A stretch of 64,000 nt of DNA, taken from Nocardioides plantarum (GTDB lineage: Bacteria; Actinomycetota; Actinomycetes; Propionibacteriales; Nocardioidaceae). Position 1 is the first letter of the stretch. Every line of letters starts with the position of its first letter. Under the pieces are notes generated by a model. It saw nothing but the letters and a program-made list of their open reading frames with translations, did no database searches and was not told the origin of the DNA. This document shows positions 45,597 through 53,705 of this stretch, one piece after another. Location of the stretch: positions 1,488,001 to 1,552,000 of the forward strand of contig NZ_VDMS01000001.1 in the NCBI RefSeq assembly GCF_006346395.1, in the 5' to 3' direction. Both the position numbers and the translations under genes were made by a program.

Positions 45597-45841
45597 CGGA
45601 GCCTCCGGCACCGTTGGACGTCGGCGTACGCCGGCAGGTCAAACCGCCCACTACGACGCAGTTGTCGGCACGCAGACTCGCCCAGGGTTGACTGGAGTCT
45701 CCATCAGACCCAGAGCGAGGCAGTCGCTCCGACGCATGAGGAGGCGAAACCCGTCCCCGCTCAGGAGCAGACCGAATGCGGTGACGACCATCGTTCGCTC
45801 ATTGCTGCTCGTTGGTTGGTTTCACGACGGTCGGCGTCGCA

Positions 45842-45863
45842 CTCTCAGGACACGTCCTGAGAG
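45842..45863 (-). terminator. Hairpin after the reverse transcriptase gene
   Basis: CTCTCAGGA (45842-45850) pairs perfectly with TCCTGAGAG (45855-45863) around the loop CACG, 21 bases beyond the stop codon on the minus strand. Confidence 0.65.
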
Positions 45864-45884
45864 GCCACACTCCCGTTCGTCCGA

Positions 45885-47570
45885 TCAACTGTTCGGGACG
45901 CCGCGAACTGCCCCCCACAGACCTTCTTGCACCAGCGAAGGTAGTGAGCCCCGTGGCCCGAGGTACTCAACTGTTGATCTGAGAGTCGGGTGACGGCGGA
46001 GAATCGCGTCCTTCTCTCTCTTCTCCAGCCGGTTGACTCTACGCAGGGCCGCCGCACCTTGTCGCACGAGAGCCGGGTCCCAGTTGTTGCTCACTAGATC
46101 GACCAGTTTGTCGAGGTCACTGGCCTCCTGGCCTAGCGCGAGCAGATTCATGGCAAGACCCCGCAGATAAGCGGGGTTGTTCGCATCCCAGGCGACGCCA
46201 CGCGCATAGTCGATCCACTCGGCAGGAGGGGTGCTCAACACCTCAAGCATTGCGGCTAAGAGCCAGGCCCGCTGGTAGTTTTCCATCCCGGGTTCGCTAG
46301 GACCCGCGAGGAACTTCGAAAGTGCAACCTGGACCTTCTTCTCGGAAATGAACGACCGCAGGTAGAACGCTGATTCCGGAGAGGCCACGCTCAACCTGTC
46401 CAAGCGGTCGATGAGCCGGCGGAGGACCCCGCGATCGACGAGAGTGCCAAGCCGCAATAGAGCAAACTTGGCGTGCTTGACCTTGATCTGTTTTTCTACC
46501 AACGCATCCCGGAACAGCTTCCGCAAGACGACCCTAGTTTGAGAGAGACCCTCACGGAAAAAGTAGTCCGCCATGGCGATCGGGTCGGGTGTTCCGGCCC
46601 CACGCGTCGAGATCTGCTCCACCTTGGTCTTCGCGCCACTGACGATCAACGCCCTCTCACGGCATAGCACCTCAAATCGCCGTAGCGCTCCGAGCGCCTC
46701 GATCTCGGAATCCGCAACGATCCGAATGTCGTCCATGTAGCGGAAGTAGCTGTAACCCTCGCGTTTCATGGTTTCGTCCACCCTTGTGAGGTAGAAGTTA
46801 CCGAGAAGCCGTGAGGCATCGCATCCGATGGGAAGACCGTGTCCGCTGCTGCGGCGCCACTCGCGAAGCATTCGCCTGATTGTCGCAGTCGTCTTGCGGT
46901 CGACGCCGATCGCATCGAGGTCACGAAACAGCACCTCATGGCTGATGGTCTCAAAGTAGCTTACAAGGTCAGTCTCGACAATCCACGTGCTGAACAAGCT
47001 TGCGCCGGCGACGGCGCCTTGGAACGCATTCCATTGTTGAATACCTGGCTTGAAGAAGTCCGCGCCCTTTCTGGGATCGAGGCGCGAGCTGAAGACGCAG
47101 TCGTCAAGGGCTTCCTCGACGTCCGCCGCGAAACTCTCACACAGCGCGTGGTACGCCACTCTGTCCGGCAACGACATGAGGGTCCCTGCACGGGTCAGCA
47201 GATCGCCCTTGGGCACTTCGACGACTTCGACAGGATCAACGCTGCCGTCTACACACGTTTGCTGAGCGGCGCGCAGGACTTCGTCGGGGTGGGCCCGGAA
47301 GTCCTCCCAGTGGAGGATGTCAGGGATCCACAACTCGCGTCGATCCGTCCTCATAACCTGTGCCAGCGCTTTTGTGACGTCCACGCTGTGTGCGGGAGAC
47401 GCTGCTGTCGGAACGCCGGTAACGGTCGGCAGCTTGTCAGCGTGGACGAGCCAACGCCCGCCAATCTTCTGTCCGGCGATACGTCCTTGGCTCAGGTGTC
47501 GTTTGACGGTGGCGACCGACAGCCCCAGGCGTAGGGCCGCCTCTTCCACCGTGATGTTCTTGGCTGCCAT
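45885..47570 (-). CDS. Reverse transcriptase with N-terminal excisionase-type HTH (defence-type RT)
   Basis: This 561-residue protein starts with an HTH_17-like DNA-binding domain (ITVEEAALRLGLSVATVKRH, about 6-45). A reverse transcriptase domain follows: motif A with D201 (IVETDLVSYFETIS), motif B GLPIG (245-249), and the YMDD box with Y278 to D281 (YFRYMDDIRIVAD), so the catalytic aspartates are intact. The C-terminal 230 residues are helical without a recognised domain. There is no maturase or endonuclease domain, so it is not a group II intron enzyme. The architecture recalls abortive-infection and DRT reverse transcriptases. AAAGGAG precedes the ATG. Codon use is less GC-biased than in flanking genes. 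Confidence 0.85.
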   Translation of the reverse strand: MAAKNITVEEAALRLGLSVATVKRHLSQGRIAGQKIGGRWLVHADKLPTVTGVPTAASPAHSVDVTKALAQVMRTDRRELWIPDILHWEDFRAHPDEVLRAAQQTCVDGSVDPVEVVEVPKGDLLTRAGTLMSLPDRVAYHALCESFAADVEEALDDCVFSSRLDPRKGADFFKPGIQQWNAFQGAVAGASLFSTWIVETDLVSYFETISHEVLFRDLDAIGVDRKTTATIRRMLREWRRSSGHGLPIGCDASRLLGNFYLTRVDETMKREGYSYFRYMDDIRIVADSEIEALGALRRFEVLCRERALIVSGAKTKVEQISTRGAGTPDPIAMADYFFREGLSQTRVVLRKLFRDALVEKQIKVKHAKFALLRLGTLVDRGVLRRLIDRLDRLSVASPESAFYLRSFISEKKVQVALSKFLAGPSEPGMENYQRAWLLAAMLEVLSTPPAEWIDYARGVAWDANNPAYLRGLAMNLLALGQEASDLDKLVDLVSNNWDPALVRQGAAALRRVNRLEKREKDAILRRHPTLRSTVEYLGPRGSLPSLVQEGLWGAVRGVPNS

Positions 47571-48055
47571 CGGAAGCTCCTTTGTGAGCGGTTTCGCTCA
47601 CAGTAGCGCTCACGAACTCGATTGCCAACTACCTTCCGGTCTTGCTGGTCCGTCCACTCGACGCTCAACGCCCCGCCCCGCCCCCGCCCCACCCGATCGG
47701 CAACAGCTTTCGCGTGCCTCATCAGGATGCAGAACGGGCGCGGACCACGCCCGTTGCGCCAGAATGACGCAGTGGGTTCTCTCCGATCTGCCTAGCTGCC
47801 CCTAGATTGCACAGTCCCGCTAGCAGGAATCCTCGTAATTAAGTGCTGGGTCCTTCGCGGTCTTCGATCAGTCTGAAACGCGCGGCCTGCGTATTCCTCG
47901 TTGAACTGCTCAACGTGATCAGTCAGGTGCAGAACTGGCTCACTGCGAAAGGCGAAACTCGGAAAGCTGATTGGTCGGCGGCTCGTACTGGCTCAGTTGC
48001 GGGCAAGATCACCACCAGCAACAACCAACTCTTCTTCGCCATTCGATCCCAGACG
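47571..48055. other. 485-base non-coding region before the RT gene; candidate ncRNA
   Basis: No credible protein gene lies here. The lower-GC stretch contains a hairpin of 8 bp at 47733-47755 (AACGGGCG/CGCCCGTT), and the inverted-plus-direct repeat set at 47584-47613 just before the RT start. Defence reverse transcriptases often carry a structured RNA next to the gene, so this is the place to look for one. Confidence 0.4.
47584..47613. promoter_or_regulatory. GTGAGCG/CGCTCAC repeat set before the RT gene
   Basis: GTGAGCG-GTTT-CGCTCAC (47584-47601) is followed five bases later by another CGCTCAC (47607-47613). It lies 14-43 bases before the RT start, where a repressor such as the RT's own HTH domain could act. 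Confidence 0.55.
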
Positions 48056-49807
48056 TCAGAGCGACAATGGCCACGAGTAGCCGTTGTGCAGACACGCATT
48101 ACGCAGGCGCAGGAAGTCAGGCCGGTCCTTCCAGTCGTCAGGCAACTCGACTGGCACGAGCGCAGTGGCCTCCAGGACCGCGCGACGGTCCCCGTCGTAC
48201 AACCCCAGCTGGCGAACGATCAACGCTTGGTAGATAGCCATAAGACTGCGTGAGTCGAAGTCGACTCGCTCAGCCTCTGCCGCTGCTTCACGGTATAGCC
48301 GCATGCCCTTCTGGAGTTCGTCATGGGCCAGGCACGCCAGCCCCATCGTGGCCTTCACGACAAAGCCACTATTCATCCAGGGCTCAAGGATCTTCTTCGC
48401 CTCTAGCGGGTACCCAGCCATAGCGATCGCGTATGCAGCGTTGTTGGCCAACGACGCAGACGGCTCGATTGTCTCCAGCGCGAATCGAGCGACCTTCTCG
48501 GCCTCCTTCCAGCGCTGCAGACCGATTCCAAGAGCCAGCACCGCGGCGGAGGCCGCTGCCGGGTTGTCCTTCTCCAACTCAAACCAATCAAGCGCCGAAC
48601 TGGCAGCACCCTCCGAGTCACCTTCGAGAACGGCAAGTTGATGACGAACGTATGCCCGGCGCTCTGGTGACAGCGCGGCATCGAGGTGTTCGAAGGCGCG
48701 TCGCAGTTCCGGCGCCTCCGAACGACGATGGACGACGTGGCAAAAGTTGAGAAGCACCGCGTCGTTGTCGGGAAAGCGCTTCATGAGGCTAGCGAGTTCC
48801 CGGCGCGCACTGTCACGGTCAATCTTTCCGAGGTCGTACCGCAACGTTTCGCGGTTGGCAGCAATCTCAGCCTCAAGCGTCGGGTTATTCTCAGACTTGG
48901 CCTCGGCCAGTGCATCGCCGAGTAGAGCAAGCGCCCTGGCCGGCTCCCCCGACATCAGCCGTACGCGCGCCTGGATCACTAGGGAGTGTGCGTCTGCAAT
49001 GACGCCTGAGTGGTCGAGCCGTCGAATCTCGGATGCCGCTCGCGCAACATCCCCGACTTCGAGCAACATCTCCAGGTAGCCAAGAGAGAGGTCCTTTCTC
49101 CCAGGCGCTGTCCGTGAAGCGCGAAGCGCAGAAGCGATTGCCTTCTTCTTCGCCCCCATTGCGAACAGGGCGACGGCCAGGTTCATCGCAGCGTCGGCAT
49201 CCTCGGGATACCCGAAGAGTGCGGAACGAAGGTGCCCCACCGCCTTCTGGTACTCCTCTCGGCTCACGAGTAGGAAGCCAATGAATGACTCGACCAGCGG
49301 TCCTTCTCGACCACTCAAGGAATCGAGAGCTTCTTCCGTACGGCCGAGCTCGTGGGCGACAGTTGCGAAAGTGATGGCGAGTGCTGTGGACTTCTCCATC
49401 GGGAGCAATGCGTCGTACGCGGACAGCGCATCGCCGTGCTGAGTAAGGATCTCGGCCGCAATCCGCACCGAGGTAGTGTCCGCAGCACTGGCAAGTGCGA
49501 TGCTTGCACGAGCAGCGGAAACTGCGTTCGCGTCGTCACACAACGCGGCGTACGCCTGGGCAAGTCGCGCCCAGGTGTTGGCCGTCGGGCTCAACTCGAC
49601 TCGGTGCAGAGCTCGATCCCGCATGTACTCGGCCTCGGCCGTGACGCGGTCTCCGATGGTGGTCTCGTCTAGCCGCGGAGACATCTTGCGCGACGAGGTG
49701 GCCATAGTCGGCGCCTTACTGCCTGGACGGACAGGATGTGCGCCCTCGCTGGTGAAGCGGTCTGCCGGGCGCAACTCGGCGTCCAGTAGACCAATGGCGA
49801 CCATCAT
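48056..49807 (-). CDS. Tetratricopeptide-like helical repeat protein
   Basis: This 583-residue protein consists almost entirely of TPR-like helical pairs, for example AEILTQHGDALSAYDALLPM, HLRSALFGYPEDADAAMNLAVALFAMG and RFALETIEPSASLANNAAYAIAMAG (each within residues about 90-520). It has no enzyme motif, signal peptide or membrane helix. It probably acts as a scaffold or sensor for the kinase. The start ATG at 49807 overlaps the kinase stop (ATGATG), with AGGAG five bases upstream, so both are made together. The gene has visibly lower GC than the host background. Confidence 0.8.
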   Translation of the reverse strand: MMVAIGLLDAELRPADRFTSEGAHPVRPGSKAPTMATSSRKMSPRLDETTIGDRVTAEAEYMRDRALHRVELSPTANTWARLAQAYAALCDDANAVSAARASIALASAADTTSVRIAAEILTQHGDALSAYDALLPMEKSTALAITFATVAHELGRTEEALDSLSGREGPLVESFIGFLLVSREEYQKAVGHLRSALFGYPEDADAAMNLAVALFAMGAKKKAIASALRASRTAPGRKDLSLGYLEMLLEVGDVARAASEIRRLDHSGVIADAHSLVIQARVRLMSGEPARALALLGDALAEAKSENNPTLEAEIAANRETLRYDLGKIDRDSARRELASLMKRFPDNDAVLLNFCHVVHRRSEAPELRRAFEHLDAALSPERRAYVRHQLAVLEGDSEGAASSALDWFELEKDNPAAASAAVLALGIGLQRWKEAEKVARFALETIEPSASLANNAAYAIAMAGYPLEAKKILEPWMNSGFVVKATMGLACLAHDELQKGMRLYREAAAEAERVDFDSRSLMAIYQALIVRQLGLYDGDRRAVLEATALVPVELPDDWKDRPDFLRLRNACLHNGYSWPLSL

Positions 49808-50895
49808 GCACTCCTGGTTACTTGCTTCGGGGAAGAATATCGACGACGGGGGCCGTCGCATTTCAGCATTCGGGTAAGGATGTCCGCACGTCTGAGCAGC
49901 CAGTTCAACTCGCTCGGTGATGCCTTCCTTCGGCCTGGAGCCGAACGGGGCTGCCTCAGCTCAGGAACGGGATCGCACAACTGGGTAACCAGTTCTGTTG
50001 CCGAATGTCGCAACGTGGATGGCAACTCATCGGTGAACTCCTCGATAGCGGCGCGGTACTTTGGCCGCAGGGTCGCCAAGTCACGCATTACGCCAGTCGC
50101 CAAGTCCTGCTCTCCCTGGACGAGCACCGCACGAACCGACCCCAAGGCGGCCCCTGTGATCGGATGCCCGGTGCCGAGCTCGAACAACAATGACCCAAGG
50201 CCGTAGAGGTCTGCGTTTTTGCAGTCTGCCTTCGTGTTGCCGCCCTGGGCTAGCAGATACTCCGGCGGAGCAAATGTAAGGTCTCCGCGACCTCGGAAAT
50301 AGTCGGTAGGTGCAAAGCGCGGCGGCAGGATCAGGTCCTTCGCACGGCCGAGGTCACCGATCCTGGCCTCGGTCCTAGCGCCGCTGACCATCAGAAGACA
50401 GTTGCTGCTCTTAAGGTCTCTATGAGCAACATCTTTCACGTGCATCTGATGGACTCCTAGAACGACACTCCTCCAAATCGCAAGACGCTCGTGCCACGGG
50501 ATTAGCGCAAGCACAGTGGAGTCCTCGATGAGTTCCTCGAGCGAGCCAGAGGCGAGGGACAGCACGTGAAAATCGATCTTCACCGGCACTGACGGCATGC
50601 CTTGACCGAATGCAAGAGGTACAATCTCTGCTCCGGTCTCGACCAAGCTGATGACACCCGAACATTTGTTAAGCTTTTTGAGGAGCTGGCCCTCGTAAAC
50701 GAAGTCGACTACGTCTTCGCCACTGCTGAGGGGTAGCAGGATCTTCATAGCGAAGCGTCCGCCCGTCTGGAGGTGCGTCACCTCAAATACAAGGCTAAAT
50801 GCGCCGTGCCCCAAGTAGTTGCCTATGACGTAATTGCCCAGGTTCCGCGACGGAAGTAGGTTCGCCCAAGGCGCGACATTATGCGGGAGCGTCAC
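49804..50895 (-). CDS. Ser/Thr protein kinase, soluble
   Basis: This 363-residue protein has a complete kinase core: glycine loop GHGAFSLVFEV (29-39), ATP-binding K51, catalytic H158-R159-D160 (HRDLKSSNCL) and D181, where the usual DFG is DLG, then APPEY. There is no membrane helix or PASTA tail, so it is unlike housekeeping PknB-type kinases. It overlaps the XRE gene upstream (ATGA) and the TPR gene downstream. The tight XRE-kinase-TPR cassette beside a reverse transcriptase suggests a phage-response signalling module, comparable in idea to Stk2; this is inference. Confidence 0.88.
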   Translation of the reverse strand: MTLPHNVAPWANLLPSRNLGNYVIGNYLGHGAFSLVFEVTHLQTGGRFAMKILLPLSSGEDVVDFVYEGQLLKKLNKCSGVISLVETGAEIVPLAFGQGMPSVPVKIDFHVLSLASGSLEELIEDSTVLALIPWHERLAIWRSVVLGVHQMHVKDVAHRDLKSSNCLLMVSGARTEARIGDLGRAKDLILPPRFAPTDYFRGRGDLTFAPPEYLLAQGGNTKADCKNADLYGLGSLLFELGTGHPITGAALGSVRAVLVQGEQDLATGVMRDLATLRPKYRAAIEEFTDELPSTLRHSATELVTQLCDPVPELRQPRSAPGRRKASPSELNWLLRRADILTRMLKCDGPRRRYSSPKQVTRSA

Positions 50896-51197
50896 AATTC
50901 ACCGTCGTCACTCGCGTATCTGGAGCGGAGCTCGTCGAGTTCGTCTGGGTGCTGCTGCAAGATGCGAACGATGTCCTCGGGAACCTCGCCCTGCGCCAGC
51001 GCGATAACCTCGGCAGGAACGCCGTAGTACGTTGCCAGTCGTTCAGGCATTCCATCGCCCAAGGCCCGTTGGCCTCGTTCGAGACGAGACAGTTGTGACG
51101 GCGCGACACCGATGTCGGCAGCCGCCGTTCGCAGCGACCGACCCTGATCGCGGCGGAGTGACCTCAGCAAGTTCGCTGCGCTGTCCGTCGACGTCAT
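50892..51197 (-). CDS. XRE-family HTH regulator
   Basis: This 101-residue repressor has a Cro/CI-type HTH (LRTAAADIGVAPSQLSRLERG, about 22-42) and an acidic C-terminus. A perfect inverted repeat sits on its promoter, and a TAACCT -10 (51209-51204, minus strand) lies six bases before the ATG, so the mRNA is probably leaderless. It heads the operon with the kinase and TPR genes and most likely represses it. Confidence 0.88.
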   Translation of the reverse strand: MTSTDSAANLLRSLRRDQGRSLRTAAADIGVAPSQLSRLERGQRALGDGMPERLATYYGVPAEVIALAQGEVPEDIVRILQQHPDELDELRSRYASDDGEL

Positions 51198-51211
51198 AGA
51201 GAGAGGTTACC

Positions 51212-51237
51212 TAGTGTTGCCAAATCTGGCAACACTA
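51212..51237. promoter_or_regulatory. Operator TAGTGTTGCC-N6-GGCAACACTA of the XRE-kinase-TPR operon
   Basis: Perfect 10-base arms flank the spacer AAATCT. The site covers the -35/-10 region of the XRE gene, as expected for autorepression by a dimeric XRE protein. Confidence 0.8.
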
Positions 51238-51723
51238 CGCACCATCAAGTCTCGTCGCAGTGCTGGCCGTCGCCGCGTCTGCGGGATCTGCTGACGAAGA
51301 TCGCCACCGGCGGGCGCGCCGGGCGGACGTCTTGATCACTATCTTGTTCACCTCAGGTGGACGGTCGCGGTGGCGAGGCAGCCCAGTCATCGAACTTGCC
51401 TCCGCAGCGTGGGATGGTCAGCCGCCTGTCTGTGGTGCGTCATTCCGCCGCCTATATCACGGGCAGCACGCCTGCACAGGCCAAAGATGGGGCGAGCAGG
51501 TTCACTGAGCGGGCCTCGCGCAGGTTTCGCCATCAGGTATGTAGAGAAGCCTGGCCCACCTACGTGTCTCCGCCGAGCGAGTGACCACCGGCCTTCGCTT
51601 CGCGCTTGGATAGCGGTGGTCTTGCTCAGTCAACGACACCTTCGTGCTCGGGATCAGCGGCCCGTCCGTCACGGAAGCCGTCACGTTGTCGACGGAGCGG
51701 AACACAGCGGGGCGACGAAACGA
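51238..51723. other. 486-base region without a recognised gene
   Basis: Several short open frames exist on both strands (for example 51502-51705, minus) but none shows a recognisable motif or ribosome site. It may hold decayed gene remnants at the edge of the island. Confidence 0.4.
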
Positions 51724-52455
51724 CTACTCCACCCGACCGCGGTTGGTTGCTGTGTCCGTGGGTGACTGAGTGCGTTCTCGCAGGACTGCATGGGGCGGAT
51801 GGACACGGAGACGGAATGCGGAGGCGCCCGTGATGATGGTGATGAGGACGGTGACGGTGGTGGCGCCGTGGGCGAGTCCAGCGATCAGCTTCCCCGAGTC
51901 GGCCGACCAGACCGCCCAGTCGGCAACTCCGCGCACGGACCACAGCGGCAAGAGGTGTGCGAGGAGTCGGTCGGGGTTGGTCATGAACTGCGTAGCCAAG
52001 AAGATCAGCAATGCCAGCGCACCCTCGAGTTCGCTGCGAAGCAGCAGCCCGACAGCCATCCCGAGCGGTGCGCCCACAACGACGGCGCACATCATCATCA
52101 GGGCCACGCCACCGGGCCGGGCGACCTCCTGATCAAGGAGGGCGAGAAGCAAGTATGCAAACGAGAGAACGAGACCGAAGAGCAGGACGGCGAGGAGCCT
52201 TCCAGCCAGGATCGCGCGCGCCGTGAATCCCGCGACGCGCAGGCGGCGGTCGAGCTTCAACGAGTTGACGGTGTTGAAGAGCGCGAGCGTGGCCACCGCC
52301 CACCCGACGCCGAGTGCGAGCACCACGATCGCCGAGGACGGGATGTCGCGGCGTGCGAGATAGAAGGCCAGTGGCAAGGCGATCAGCATGATGAGGGCGC
52401 CCCGGCGACGCAGCAGTTCCTGAATGCTGGCGCGGGCGATGGCGTTGGCTTGCAT
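51724..52455 (-). CDS. ABC-2 type permease
   Basis: This 243-residue protein has about six hydrophobic segments (LIMLIALPLAFYLA, AIVVLALGVGWAVATLAL, LLAVLLFGLVLSFAYLLLALL, VALMMMCAVVVGAPLGMAVGLLL and two more). It forms an exporter with the ATPase encoded directly upstream. The ATG at 52455 is one base after the ATPase stop and follows GAGGAG; an ATG six codons earlier would overlap. The substrate is unknown. Confidence 0.83.
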   Translation of the reverse strand: MQANAIARASIQELLRRRGALIMLIALPLAFYLARRDIPSSAIVVLALGVGWAVATLALFNTVNSLKLDRRLRVAGFTARAILAGRLLAVLLFGLVLSFAYLLLALLDQEVARPGGVALMMMCAVVVGAPLGMAVGLLLRSELEGALALLIFLATQFMTNPDRLLAHLLPLWSVRGVADWAVWSADSGKLIAGLAHGATTVTVLITIITGASAFRLRVHPPHAVLRERTQSPTDTATNRGRVE

Positions 52456-52456
52456 G

Positions 52457-53272
52457 TCACTCCTCGGGCGCATCGAGTTCGACGACCCGGTCGACCCGGT
52501 CCAGCTCGCCGAGCATGTGGGTGACGATCAGGACCGCGCTGCCGGTGTCACGCCAGCGATCGATCTGGGTCCAGAGATCGACGTATGCTCCGTGGTCGAA
52601 TCCCTGATAGGGCTCGTCGAGCAACAGCAGCTTGGGCCGGCTCAGCTCTCCGAGCACGACGTTCAGCTTCTGGCGGGTGCCTCCGCTGAGCTGGCCAGCT
52701 GGCTGTCCCGCGGGCGGTCGCCAGCCCAGCGCGGTAGCGAGTCGAGCCCCGGTTGCGACGCCACGACCACGGGAGTCCGCACGGGCGGCGGCGAAGAGCG
52801 CGAAGTGCTCCGCAGGTGTGAGGTAGTCGGCGGTACCACCCGTCTGAGGCACGTACCCCACGTGTGCGACACGCTCGACGATCCCGCTGGTCGGCTTGGT
52901 CGTCCCTGCGCAGATCTGCAGGAGGGTGGACTTCCCACATCCATTGGCTCCCACGACCGCGACCAACTCTCCTTCGCCGACCTCGAGCGACACGTTGCGC
53001 AGCACGTGTCTGCGGCCGTAGCGCTTGGAGACGTTGGTGAGACGTAGGGCAGCTGGCGGTGCGTCAGTCACTGGGAGCGGTGTGGCGGCCGGGATCCGCA
53101 ACGCCCTGGCCACCAGGTCGGCATACCTGGTGGCCGGACCGAACATTCGCTGGGGGGCGAGTCCGTGGTCGGCGGCCTGTTCGAGGGCCTCGCTCACGAG
53201 CTGTTCTGCACGAACCAGGTCGACACCCCGTTCAGAGAGTGCGTGCCTGAAGTTGGCGGACCAGCCGCTCAT
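52457..53272 (-). CDS. ABC transporter ATP-binding protein with an N-terminal helical extension
   Basis: This 271-residue ATPase has Walker A GANGCGKSTL, signature QLSGGTRQKLNVVLG, Walker B LLLLDEPYQGFD and H-loop IVTHML. The first 85 residues (SANFRHALSERGVDLVRAEQL...YADLVARALRIP) form an extra helical domain, reminiscent of the helical domains found next to PadR regulators but here fused to the ATPase. The ATG overlaps the PadR stop in ATGA. A PadR-ATPase-permease set is typical of stress- or drug-induced exporters. Confidence 0.87.
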   Translation of the reverse strand: MSGWSANFRHALSERGVDLVRAEQLVSEALEQAADHGLAPQRMFGPATRYADLVARALRIPAATPLPVTDAPPAALRLTNVSKRYGRRHVLRNVSLEVGEGELVAVVGANGCGKSTLLQICAGTTKPTSGIVERVAHVGYVPQTGGTADYLTPAEHFALFAAARADSRGRGVATGARLATALGWRPPAGQPAGQLSGGTRQKLNVVLGELSRPKLLLLDEPYQGFDHGAYVDLWTQIDRWRDTGSAVLIVTHMLGELDRVDRVVELDAPEE

Positions 53273-53607
53273 GTCAGCGTCCTGGTACCGAGCACGGCGT
53301 GAATGGATCGGCTGAACTCCCGCCACTCGTCTCGCCGACCATCGAGAGCACGGCGCCCCTCATCGGTCAGCTCGAAGTACTTCCGAGGCGGCCCGCTCGT
53401 GGACGGCTCACGATTCGAGCGAACCAGGCCCGTCGTCTCGAGGCGAAGCAGTGCCGGGTAGAGGGTTCCGCCGGGAACGACTCCCAGCCCGTTCTCAGCC
53501 AGCCTGCTGGTGAGCCCGAGGCCATAGTCGCGCTGCTCGCCGAGCAGCCCAAGCAGGCAGAGCTCGAGCAGGCCGTGCAGCCATGGACGGGACGTATCGT
53601 CACTCAC
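53269..53607 (-). CDS. PadR-family transcriptional regulator
   Basis: This 112-residue winged-helix regulator shows the PadR signature: LCLLGLLGEQRDYGLGLTSRL, then GTLYPALLRLETTGLV and RKYFELTDEGRRAL. It heads the PadR-ATPase-permease operon. The start is GTG with the -10 TAGTCT (53620-53615, minus) seven bases upstream, so the transcript is probably leaderless. A palindrome abuts the -10, consistent with autorepression released by an exported compound. Confidence 0.9.
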   Translation of the reverse strand: MSDDTSRPWLHGLLELCLLGLLGEQRDYGLGLTSRLAENGLGVVPGGTLYPALLRLETTGLVRSNREPSTSGPPRKYFELTDEGRRALDGRRDEWREFSRSIHAVLGTRTLT

Positions 53608-53620
53608 AGTATTCAGACTA

Positions 53621-53633
53621 TCTGGTTACCAGA
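53621..53633. promoter_or_regulatory. Palindrome TCTGG-TTA-CCAGA in the PadR promoter
   Basis: The inverted repeat lies directly against the -10 element of the PadR gene and is a likely PadR operator. Confidence 0.55.
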
Positions 53634-53705
53634 CCATCTAACAACCTCCACTCAAGAGCGTGTCGGAGACAGGCAACCCACGCACGGTCCCGCCATTGCG
53701 AGAGG

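Noticed and set aside
45885..47570. Group II intron or retron reverse transcriptase
   Set aside because: No maturase or HNH domain and no intron-like RNA seen; retron-specific motifs and a recognisable msr/msd could not be identified, so no class is named.
47843..48253. 136-codon plus-strand ORF upstream of the reverse transcriptase
   Set aside because: It runs antisense into the TPR gene, has no ribosome site and no recognisable domain.
51502..51705. 67-codon minus-strand ORF in the gap next to the island
   Set aside because: No motif, no ribosome site and no neighbour support; kept only as possible gene debris.
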